From NCBI RefSeq assembly GCF_003073045.1, contig NC_037601.1, positions 3,689,872-3,753,871 on the forward strand: DNA of 64,000 bases, written 5' to 3'. Below, one piece after another: positions 25,999 through 33,000 of this stretch. How positions within the stretch are numbered: position 1 is the first letter of the stretch; every line of letters starts with the position of its first letter. Position numbers and translations under genes: made by a program. The stretch is from Pomacea canaliculata. Lineage: Eukaryota > Mollusca > Gastropoda > Architaenioglossa > Ampullariidae. The notes beneath the pieces were generated by a model. That model worked only from the letters and a program-made list of their open reading frames with translations. It was not told where the DNA came from and did not search any database.

Positions 25999-26560
25999 GC
26001 TAGAGAGATAGAGCAAAATCATGAACTGACTCCCAATATTAGATAAAGTTGTATGGTTACCGGCAAGTTGAGAAAAACATTGAAGTAGTCCACAAACAAG
26101 CGATCGTGGAGATGCTTGGCTAGAAACTCCTCCGTCTTTCTCAACCTCTCCTCTGAAGCAGACGACAATAAAGTACAGAATTTTTCAACATAGTTGTTTA
26201 GTTAGATTTTGTTTTCATCTTAAATTCATGTTCCATATCATAGTGAAAATTCAATATATTAGTTTAAAATGTATTAACTTATCTTGTTTATGCTATTTTA
26301 CTGCACACATCTACAAGAACTGTTGTGAAGGCGCAAGCAGACGACTGCTTGAAAAGAAAAAGTAGTTCCTCGACCAAAGATGTGAGGTAGATTCTGTCAG
26401 TTCTTTAATTAAAAGATGAAGTCATCCATACATACACACACACGCGCGCGCACACACACACACAGATGTCAAGTTTCAAAAATGGCGACGAAATAGTTGG
26501 AAGAATGTCTACATTACCTCTCTCACTTGCTTTGCTCAGAAGCTCGCCAACACCGGACAT
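7194..26560 (-). CDS. RGS22-like protein, tandem copy A (25 exons)
   Basis: Large multi-RGS protein of the RGS22/RGSL family, which in animals acts on G-alpha subunits in sperm and ciliated cells. Twenty-five exons assemble with consistent phases and GT-AG borders: 26560-26518, 26152-26061, 25706-25629, 25020-24891, 24751-24452, 23879-23668, 23286-22899, 21252-20956, 20683-20497, 20026-19897, 19663-19439, 19114-19052, 17958-17715, 17424-17323, 16777-16588, 16235-16051, 15301-15184, 14949-12964, 12725-12596, 11360-11234, 10680-10428, 9484-9357, 9137-8950, 8468-7837, 7481-7194. The product is about 2238 residues: RGS-like modules near 135-285, 560-715, 895-1010 and 1700-1870, and a Lys/Glu/Ser-rich linker near 1010-1657. 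Exon 18 needs one extra base at a homopolymer to stay open. The start ATG has ACC before it and is conserved in copy B. Family assignment rests on recalled similarity to human RGS22; G-protein activity is inferred. Confidence 0.85.
7837..8468 (-). CDS. Gene A exon 24, hydrophilic region
   Basis: 632 nt, entering in phase 1 and leaving in phase 0. The first residues (DFVGCLLTFDIRNGTRVV) align with the start of exon 24 in B and C. The rest is Lys/Gln/Glu-rich, lacks the roughly 50-residue repeats of copies B and C, and is probably disordered. Confidence 0.8.
8950..9137 (-). CDS. Gene A exon 23, end of RGS module d
   Basis: 188 nt. Carries the conserved NPIIGDFLHPEEPSADYL block, shared in form by B and C. 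The acceptor after TTAAAG was chosen because it keeps phase and aligns F-S-E-E-W-L-S with F-A-H-Q-W-L-S of the other copies. Confidence 0.85.
9357..9484 (-). CDS. Gene A exon 22, RGS module d helix
   Basis: 128 nt, phase 0 to 2. Contains PDLFHDICIRLLPLLYNMWK, similar to the final helix of the third RGS module of RGS22. Confidence 0.85.
10428..10680 (-). CDS. Gene A exon 21, RGS module d core
   Basis: 253 nt. Holds NPILGMRARAIVECFFKSV, conserved in all three copies. Compared with B and C it has 37 extra acidic/polar codons in a loop upstream of that block. Confidence 0.85.
11234..11360 (-). CDS. Gene A exon 20, RGS module d start
   Basis: 127 nt. LPTDLRFWVEANR resembles the FW-x-E helix of RGS folds. 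Donor GTAAGG, acceptor TTGCAG. Confidence 0.85.
12596..12725 (-). CDS. Gene A exon 19
   Basis: 130 nt, phase 0 to 1, donor GTATGTAT as in B. Encodes a basic helical stretch including LFEIYLKQELQKSKM, aligned with exon 19 of B and C and lying just before RGS module d. Confidence 0.8.
12964..14949 (-). CDS. Gene A exon 18, giant charged linker
   Basis: 1986 nt. Begins FQTYIHEMYTKKVQF, the last helix of RGS module c, then runs into a Lys/Glu/Ser linker of about 640 residues. At 13910-14035 an ESEDESDT-type octapeptide is repeated. The frame breaks once, at a run of nine T (13704-13712). One extra base there gives exactly 663 codons and leaves the exon in phase 0, as in copy B. This is likely a sequencing or polymorphic homopolymer indel. 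Confidence 0.8.
13910..14035. repeat. In-exon 24-nt repeat encoding ESEDESDT-like units
   Basis: Near-perfect 24-nt units on the coding (minus) strand give alternating acidic residues and Ser/Thr. These resemble phosphorylation-rich acidic linkers. Copy B lacks this repeat. Confidence 0.75.
15184..15301 (-). CDS. Gene A exon 17, RGS module c
   Basis: 118 nt, phase 1 to 2. Contains ALIKAQLALEKQIQDKW, matching the C-terminal helices of an RGS22 module. The acceptor TTTCGTAG gives equal exon length in B. Confidence 0.8.
16051..16235 (-). CDS. Gene A exon 16, RGS module c core
   Basis: 185 nt. FSDILADETQFQAFKKYL followed by an S-F-C-E-D-V-Q-D helix is the clearest RGS-like signature in the protein, comparable to the C-E-D-F helix of canonical RGS domains. 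Confidence 0.9.
16588..16777 (-). CDS. Gene A exon 15, linker
   Basis: 190 nt between acceptor CTGTCCAG and donor GTACTTTC. Basic, Ser/Thr-rich and weakly conserved with B except the closing L-x-L-P-P-x-P-R. Confidence 0.75.
16878..17033. repeat. 21-bp minisatellite in intron 14 of gene A
   Basis: About seven tandem copies of a 21-nt unit of the form TTCACTACTATTGTACTGTAG, with mild drift at both edges. Absent at the matching place in gene B. Confidence 0.85.
17323..17424 (-). CDS. Gene A exon 14, linker
   Basis: 102 nt, the same length in B. Carries DVASLARIVRSDYGSLHI, nearly identical in both copies. Confidence 0.85.
17715..17958 (-). CDS. Gene A exon 13, conserved linker
   Basis: 244 nt. 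DPWREDPKHDPDGDMECLRP and a following Q-H-R-L-L-x-F-Q-F-L-I-V-L segment are almost unchanged in B, also at the nucleotide level. Confidence 0.85.
17959..19051. other. Intron 12 of gene A
   Basis: AT-rich intron of 1.1 kb. I see no element or exon in it. Confidence 0.5.
19052..19114 (-). CDS. Gene A exon 12
   Basis: 63 nt, phase 0 to 0, the same size in B. Encodes VLGIPMMQFILNDRQDFRKH, the end of RGS module b. It is too short for ORF callers and was found by comparing the copies. Confidence 0.85.
19439..19663 (-). CDS. Gene A exon 11, RGS module b
   Basis: 225 nt. Helices including HILYMVNRFFMGSGLDAKIL and RWSPLINSTLDVVSN match the second half of an RGS-like module. Equal length in B. Confidence 0.9.
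19897..20026 (-). CDS. Gene A exon 10, RGS module b core
   Basis: 130 nt. SPFRSYLRGQ and LHLSYFDFWSAMRRYQQ form the front half of an RGS-like fold; human RGS22 has a similar Y-F-W-F-D-L-Q-A-Y helix. Near-identical nucleotide sequence in B. Confidence 0.9.
20069..20157. repeat. Irregular TCAACAT-type tandem repeat
   Basis: AATGTCAACAT, AATATCAACAT and ATTTTGTCAAC units repeat irregularly just upstream (in gene sense) of exon 10 in intron 9. The acceptor there has a weak pyrimidine tract. Confidence 0.7.
20497..20683 (-). CDS. Gene A exon 9
   Basis: 187 nt. LLRHYLFGYRHLDQEKPVTD is identical in B. Leads into RGS module b. Acidic residues precede it. Confidence 0.88.
20956..21252 (-). CDS. Gene A exon 8, acidic linker
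   Basis: 297 nt, phase 1 to 1. Asp/Ser-rich and low in conservation. Shares only an E-E-L-L-D-T-like patch with the 153-nt exon 8 of B. Confidence 0.78.
21253..22898. other. Intron 7 of gene A
   Basis: 1.6 kb intron with an imperfect tRNA-like segment at about 21571-21650, T/G-rich tracts near 21840-21871 and a reversed SINE at about 22136-22278. No exon is seen. Confidence 0.6.
22136..22278 (-). mobile_element. tRNA-derived SINE, reverse orientation
   Basis: Read on the minus strand it starts CAACGGTTAGCGCCTGTCAC, then an A-C-A-G-T-G-A block, GGTTGGCTG and CTGTTTACAGGGCTGGCTGC. This is the same head and body as the copies at 33291 and 36418. The 5' edge is truncated before the GGCCCGGTGGCG start. 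Confidence 0.8.
22899..23286 (-). CDS. Gene A exon 7, Ser-rich linker
   Basis: 388 nt. Starts ELFRVPGGDIILSSSELKIL, matching ELFRVPKG of copy B, then a Ser-rich and later Cys-containing low-conservation linker. Leaves in phase 1 with donor GTAGAC. Confidence 0.8.
23668..23879 (-). CDS. Gene A exon 6, end of RGS module a
   Basis: 212 nt. LLEALRAYWAPCYVMHVLS corresponds to the Y-W-A-P segment that closes the first module of RGS22. Nearly identical to B, including flanking intron bases. Confidence 0.9.
24452..24751 (-). CDS. Gene A exon 5, RGS module a core
   Basis: 300 nt, equal in B. LFREHLRNSSGSKVFGCWLH and the following V-Q-R-F-R-Q helix form an RGS-like front half. The acceptor AAAG was chosen because the earlier AG would bring in an in-frame stop. 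Confidence 0.9.
24891..25020 (-). CDS. Gene A exon 4
   Basis: 130 nt. VAWIAARRFHLFTKTHLFLE matches the I-K-W-I ... F-L-E-S region in the N-terminus of RGS22. The intron between exons 4 and 5 is only 139 bp and almost the same in B. Confidence 0.88.
25629..25706 (-). CDS. Gene A exon 3
   Basis: 78 nt, 26 codons, phase 0 to 0. Encodes the conserved N-terminal segment ending FIFDPPVFTEVN. Same length in B. Confidence 0.88.
25955..25997. repeat. (AC)n microsatellite
   Basis: About 21 uninterrupted AC dinucleotides in intron 2 of gene A. Confidence 0.9.
26061..26152 (-). CDS. Gene A exon 2
   Basis: 92 nt. DRLFVDYFNVFLNLP is the diagnostic N-terminal motif of RGS22-type proteins (human: D-D-F-L-V-D-Y-F-N-E-F-L-S-L-P). 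Confidence 0.92.
26434..26464. repeat. (CA)n(CG)n(CA)n microsatellite
   Basis: CA run interrupted by CGCGCGCG in intron 1. Confidence 0.8.
26518..26560 (-). CDS. Gene A exon 1 with start codon
   Basis: 43 nt: ATG plus 13 codons and one base, MSGVGELLSKASER. A good ACCATG context and conservation with copy B (MSGVGELLSESREK) fix the start. Confidence 0.85.
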
Positions 26561-26643
26561 GGTCCAGTGCAAGCTTTGTGCACAACAAGAGCGAACACCT
26601 AAACATCTGACGACGGGAGGAAGTGAAATAAATGTCTAACAAC

Positions 26644-26680
26644 TGACGTCACAAACACAAATGACGTGCATACTACGTAA
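26644..26680 (-). promoter_or_regulatory. Conserved triple ACGT-core (CRE/ATF-like) cluster, gene A
   Basis: The palindrome TGACGTCA (26644-26651), TGACGTGC (26662-26669) and TACGTAA (26674-26680) lie 84-120 bp upstream of the ATG. Gene B has the same three sites at identical mutual spacing (18 and 12 bp). TGACGTCA is the full cAMP response element bound by CREB/CREM/ATF proteins. Binding here is inferred. Confidence 0.6.
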
Positions 26681-27606
26681 AAAAACCAATATATAGTTCA
26701 TGGATACAAACATCAGGGGCTAAAGGTCAACTTTCTAGTTTCAAGCAGTGAGAAGGATTTATTTTATTTGTGAACTTGTAACGCGCAGTATCACGACCAA
26801 GATGAGTCTCAGTCTAATAATATTATAAATATCATTGGCTTTTTCAGACTTATATCCTCTGTCTGTAAAAAATGTTTCATTAATAAAACATCAAAAGAAG
26901 TTAACGTAGTAGTATTGCATCGAGGAGAACGACAAAAATTCCGCATGATCTAAAACAAAACAACTAAATTATGAGCAAATGTCTCCCACAGTGATAATCA
27001 TGCCATTACAATTATAAGACATTCGATTGAGACACATAAATATATCTCAAGCCCTAAAGGCCAACTAGGGATTTATTAACGATGGTCCCCACAGTCATCC
27101 GTGCCGTACTGTCCAAAACATCAAGGCTCAATATGTCATAACAGTGGTTAGTCATTAAAAATGAATGGGGCATCGATGAGATAAAAGTGGTGCGAAGCTG
27201 ACTTTTCTATGTCGGCTGTCAAACTAACCGAGCAATGGTCACCGACAGTCAAAGAAAGAAAAAGTAAAGGTCGTCCTGTGACTAAAGAGTCGAAGATGAG
27301 TAAGTTCCTAACTTATCTCAGTGTCTACCTTTGTGTCTCTGTAATGCCATCGCTTCCCCACTGTCTACCCGATCCACATCTGGCTCAGTTGGAGACAGTG
27401 CGCTGTCACCCGAGTTCAGACACCCAAACTCTCAGCAATAGCTTCACTGCTCTCAAAGGGCGAAAACTTGCGAACTATTTTTTCGAGAATCCTCTTCTTT
27501 GGCTTCCTTCCCTTTGTCAAAGATCTTGTCAGTTATTCTCTGTGTGTCTGTGTGTGATTGAGTGTGTGCACACTACCTGACATGTGAAAGACGCGAGTTA
27601 TATTTT

Positions 27607-27611
27607 ATGTA

Positions 27612-27661
<50 letters not shown>

Positions 27662-27677
27662 GATGATGATGATGATG

Positions 27678-27720
<43 letters not shown>
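27607..27720. repeat. (ATT)n(GAT)n(ATT)n microsatellite
   Basis: Compound trinucleotide repeat with an internal GAT block. It follows a CTACCTGACATGTGAAAGACGCG stretch resembling the 3' ends of short retroposed elements also seen near 54405. Confidence 0.85.
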
Positions 27721-27721
<1 letters not shown>

Positions 27722-28527
27722 TGTAACAAGTAGGCTTTCATATTGTTACTGGAATGTTTACATCAGACATAAACATTAGATTTCAAAGTTTCCAGATTTT
27801 TACTATATTTTTTTTTTATTCAAAATATTTTCAAATGGACATTAACTATTGGCCTTTATGCCTCTTTCGCCCCTGGAACCATACGGACTCCGTCCGAAGT
27901 TTCTCTTGTTAGAAAACTCGAACCGCTTATCTTAAAATTTTGAAATTTCTTGACTTTTACACTTTATTAGTGGACTAAACGTTCATGAAATTAATCCTCA
28001 AATACCATTTTACATGTCCATAAATGGCTCCACTGACATGTCAGGAAAAGGTGTAACACCGCACCTATGTAAGATGCTCTCAGAAAGAATGTTGTTAAAC
28101 TTTATTACATGTGTGTATGTACTTTGTGTGTGTGAGTTCTTGCAGAGAAAGAGACCTTGTGCACATTACCATTCCTGTTTTGCTGAGCCACATACTGTTC
28201 AGACTGTGCTACTTTAATTGTATATGTTGTACTTATGTGCATATATAATGTGATATTTGGTCTGTATTCGATATGTTTTCTGTGTAATAAAAATGAATTT
28301 GAGTGCATTATGGGTGTACTGATTTTGGCTGGTGTCTATAAAGCTCAGGAAGAACTAATAGACCAGTTGTGGAGTGATGCTCAAAGCTGATGATGCCGAG
28401 CGACATCAAAGGCGACCAGAGGAAAAGCTATCACCAATCTCTGAAATATTTTACGGCCGTTAGAGGGTTAAAGTTTCCTTTGATACAGAAGCAAGTAGCT
28501 AAGCTGATGGTAACAGAACGAGCAGTA

Positions 28528-28560
28528 ATAATAATAATAATAACAATAACAATAACAATC
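28528..28560. repeat. (AAT/AAC)n microsatellite
   Basis: Trinucleotide and hexanucleotide AAT/AACAAT run followed by a TTTAAATAGCGC stretch. Confidence 0.7.
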
Positions 28561-29635
28561 GCGTAATTTAAATAGCGCATAATCACGTGCTCTTAGTGCT
28601 TGAGACAAGAATGAGATGGACTACATACGAGAGACGGAAAGATAAGCAGCAATCTTGATGACTGATAAAAGACAAATAATTAAAGACAGATATAGAAAAC
28701 GCAGAGAAGAAAATGGTAACAAGAACTACAGGTATCGTGATTCTTTAGAGAAAGACGAGTAGGAAAGTTTGAGGACTAGCATTGAGTAGACTGTTGTTAA
28801 GAGAAATGCACACACAGACACTACAAATACGCACATACACGCTTTCGCACACAAGGATTTGATGGCATAATATCGTCTTTATTCTTATTGCCGCTTTTAA
28901 AGTTCATAGGTCAAGGTCCTCAACAAGGGTACATTGTAAAATCACTCATTAATAGTAACAAAAATCTCCTCCTATTAACAGTCATATCTTTACAATAAAG
29001 GCTAAACAAAAAGCGAATCGCATTTTTTTGTCACCTTTCCTTCATGGAGTAGACATTGCAACTATTAAAGCTATAAAACTATTGAAAAAGTAAAAAACAT
29101 GAAAATATCTAGAAACGCATATAAATAAAGTAATAGTTTTATATATGTATTTAAAAAGTTCAAAAAGTGAAAAATCTAGAAAACATATGCGATAAACAGA
29201 TACCCCATGCGAATTGCCGGGTAGTCCAGCAACATCACAGGGAAAGCTAAACAGGTCAACAACCCCTATCCTGACAGTTCCCCGCTATGTGTCAGAGTTT
29301 AACGCATTCAAAGAGTTAAAATACTCGTCCTGCGTTGTTTGTTGTAGTCCAGTCCCCAACGCTCAACAGATTTTTGCGCAAAGCTTGCCACTGGTCACAA
29401 CAAGGTCGCTCTTAAGCAACGAAATGACTGTTTTCCTCCACGCTAACATACCCGGCAGCTGTAGAATAAATAATTCATTTATATGTCTGCGAAAGAGCAA
29501 GGTACAGACAGATTTTTTACATTAGGGTAAAATGGATACTTCAAGTATTTTTATAATAAATATCTTGCACAGAAATGCAGCTGATGAAAATTGAACACAG
29601 TCTTATTCCTTTTTATTGGTAACAGTTGGCCAGTG

Positions 29636-29641
29636 TTTATT
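29636..29641 (-). terminator. Candidate polyadenylation signal of gene B
   Basis: Minus-strand AATAAA about 200 nt after the stop codon. Copy C has one at a similar distance. Confidence 0.3.
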
Positions 29642-29837
29642 TCATGATTTGTTAAAAACCATATAATACTAAAAAATGCCACCCCTATTCAACAGGTTTT
29701 TTTCGTGTGACATATGAATGATAGAAAACGTAGAGGAAATAGCAGGTGACTGAAAGAAAGGTAGATGGACTGAGAAGCACGCATAGTCTTATAGAGTGAG
29801 AGACCAAAATACCTGACAGTGATTGTGATCCTAACAG

Positions 29838-30020
29838 TCACAGGGATGCTTGTCGGCTTTCACACAGTAGAGTGATCATTCTGCTGACCTGCACGGCATA
29901 ATCGCCCTTAAAGGGCCTCTTGCCAGGCCCCCATACAGACTGGCTGTCCTGCAGCTGAAGACAGCCATCCAGCTTTGGAAGACTCCGACTCAGAAAATCA
30001 GGGCTCAGCAGCTGTAACTC
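29838..30020 (-). CDS. Gene B exon 25 (terminal)
   Basis: 183 nt ending in TGA at 29840-29838. Contains LPKLDGCLQLQDSQSVWGPG and ends VSRMITLLCESRQASL. Phase 0 entry after acceptor TTTTAG. Confidence 0.85.
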   Translation of the reverse strand, partial: ELQLLSPDFLSRSLPKLDGCLQLQDSQSVWGPGKRPFKGDYAVQVSRMITLLCESRQASL

Positions 30021-33000
30021 CTAAAACAGAATCGTCTGTCCATGAGAAGTAGAGTTCCAGAGAGTCAATCCAGACATGCGCAGTTACGTGTTTGTGTCGC
30101 TTGCTCAGTTTGTTCTCAATTAGTTCTTTATAATTATATTACCAAGTTTTCTTAAATAAATATCGCATGCAGTCTCAAAAGTTTTCATAATTAGCATTGT
30201 TTACCTACCTCAGGCTGATCGGAAACACACATGAAAGTGCGATTTTCTGCTTGTAACTTGTTATCTTGTTTTCCATGCTCACTCATCTCTTTTTGCAATG
30301 TGTTCGTATCTCTGTCCGCTTGTTTTGTAAACTTTTGGTTGCTGTTATTATCTGTTTGTTTGTCACCTCCCCTAAACTTTAGCTTTTGCTTGTTTTGAAT
30401 TTCTCGACTCTCACTCCTATCATTCGGTACTTGATTTTTCTGTGCCGATGTCCCGTCGTTTATTTCTTCTTCTGTATTTTTTCCAATCATGTGTTCACTT
30501 GTCATTCTTTTCTGCTGGCGGCAAGATACTCCCTTCTGTTTTGACTCTGACTTTAGTTTATGCTTTCGTCCACTCTCCTCTATGGTGACATTATCTTCTT
30601 CTTCTATCTTTTCCCCACTCATCTGTTCACTTGTCATTACTCTTGGCTCTGAACATGCCTTTAGCTCTGAACATACTTTTGGCGTGCTGTAAGTTTTTCC
30701 CTTCTGTTTCGACTCTGACTTTAGTTTATGCTTTCGTCCTCTCTCCTCTATGGTGACGCTGTCTTCTTCTTCTACCTCTTCCCCACCCATCTGTTTACTT
30801 ATCATTACCTTTGGCTCTGAACATGCTTCTGGCGCGCTGTAAACTTCTCCCTTCTGTTTTGGCTCTGGTTGTGGTTGATGGTTTAGTCCTCTCTCTTCCA
30901 TGGCGACGACACAATCTCGATCCTGTAAAATGTTGTTGCATGTTTTCGGTACCTTACTTCTTCCTATACCTAAGTCCCTCTTTCTTTCTCTGCATTCGAG
31001 GGTTTTCGCATATACAGGAAATTCCACGTGAGATTCGGTCATGTCCGAGTTTCCTGGACAGTTGTTTGATTGATCAATTTTTCCCTTATTTTGATACTGG
31101 GTCTCAAAAAAGACATTGTCTCTCATGTTTTTTACATCAGTCACTTTATAGAAATTGTTTCCATTTTCGTTTATTGCTAACGGTTTCGGTGATGACAGTT
31201 TGCTTGATTTCTTTTGCTCTGCCTCATTGACCAGAAGGCGAACACCACGAGAAATAGTAAATTTTAGCATAGATCCTGTAATATCTGAAACAAATATTAG
31301 TTTTAACACGTTTCACAGGCTGTTTCTCCTCAAATAAACTACTTAAAGACATGCAAAGAAAATTACAAGAAGAAAAGGATTTGATAAACGTACTTGATGC
31401 AAAATGTACAGTCAACAATCTGACTCATCTCAAAGGGGTTCCAGTTCTATCCGTTCTATCCGTAATTTCGATGCTACAGTGCTTTTAACTCCCCTTATAA
31501 CACCCTAACCCTCACACATATATGTGTATATATTCCCACAATTATTAACTTATCTCTAGCAATTGTTATGGTGTACATGCACTGCGAGTTCTGCCTACGT
31601 GTCACTCTCTCCATATCAACTTATTGATGTGAGTAGCGGGTCTAGACTGGAGTGTCGTGGCACAAAGACTACTCTTCACGTGCTGTGTCCCGTCCCACTG
31701 TCTCTCATTGATTCTCCTCTTCTGAACAGCCTGCAGGGGGCAGTCGGAAGATTTTTTTTCACCATCGGACGAGATGCGTAAAATGACATCGAATGTGTTC
31801 AGAAGAAGGAGGAGCAGAAGGAACAGGAGAAGAAGAACAAGAAGAAATAAAAGAACAAGAAGAAATAAAAGAACAAGAAGAACAAGAAGTCAAAGTTTAG
31901 GCCGTAAAGTGTGCAGCAGGGCATTCTAAATACTGAGGCTACAGAAGGACAATGAGCAACGGCTGAGCTTCACCAGGGTCTGCAGTAATAAAGCGAAAGT
32001 AAGTCGTTTCCCAGGCATCATTTGGAACGTAAGGAAAGGCGTCTTGTTACTGAAGTTATTAAGCTGTCTTTACCCCAGGACATCTTTACCACCATTTCAT
32101 AACGGTTTTAGGAGTAAAACACCATTTGCACGTTCTGGACATCGATTTATAATTTGAAAAAGAGACGCTTGTCACGGAGTTCCTGAAGTTGCCCCATACA
32201 ACTCTCCGGACCGATACATGAAGCAAACTGACTTGAGAAACTCGTAGGGTGAAACAAGCTCAGACAGATTGAAGTAAGACCATGAATAGGCCGGTAGCAA
32301 AGGATAGCGATCTTGAATTTGATGCGACTCCCCCCACCCCCAACCAGCAGCCACTGCAGAAATGGTTTGAAATTACTAGCATAATTAAATTTGTGTCTAG
32401 ATGTCTGTCAGACGACACCACCTCTATGCTCTCGACGACGTTCACGCATTCTTTTGACGACAGCCACCTCCCTAGCGCTTAGTTCTCTCAGACCCCTTAA
32501 AGCAGTCGGTCTTAAGTTCTTTTATTTGTGTTCATCCTGTTTATTATGCAGTTTAATAACTCAAGGGTTCATTGGCTGTGAACGTGTCACAAGCATACAA
32601 ACGTAATCGAAAAAGCGGCAACGTGGAAGCTATTGCTTTGATGTAGCATTCAATATAGAAGAAGTTGTTAGGCCGTCGATTTCCGTGTTGGAAACATAGA
32701 GAAAGTCCCGACAAAAGTAAATGAACCTTCTTCTCTGTCACTTGTGTTGTTACAGTAAGCACGTTGATGTTCCAAATGTAGGACGCAACTAAGACGTCTG
32801 CTTACATATTAATAAGCAATGCCGTTTGGCAGATTCCAAAGTTTTCTTGCTTTACGAGTATGCTAGACAGATTATTATTACATCCGTTACATACATATAC
32901 TATACACACACCATTCATACATGAAACAGTACAAGACCTACCACAACTCAATACACTTTCCATCAAATAATACTTTATCTAAAACTAAGGGACTAAAGTT

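Larger units (their letters stand above)
26561..29837. other. Intergenic gap between genes A and B
   Basis: Right part is the 3' flank of B, left part the 5' flank of A. The A-proximal part (to about 26960) matches the 5' flank of B. The part from about 28800 to 29837 matches the 3' flank of C (55080-56242), including a shared block at 29210-29280 and 55448-55520. Between them lies a large ATT/GAT microsatellite and no gene. Confidence 0.65.
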
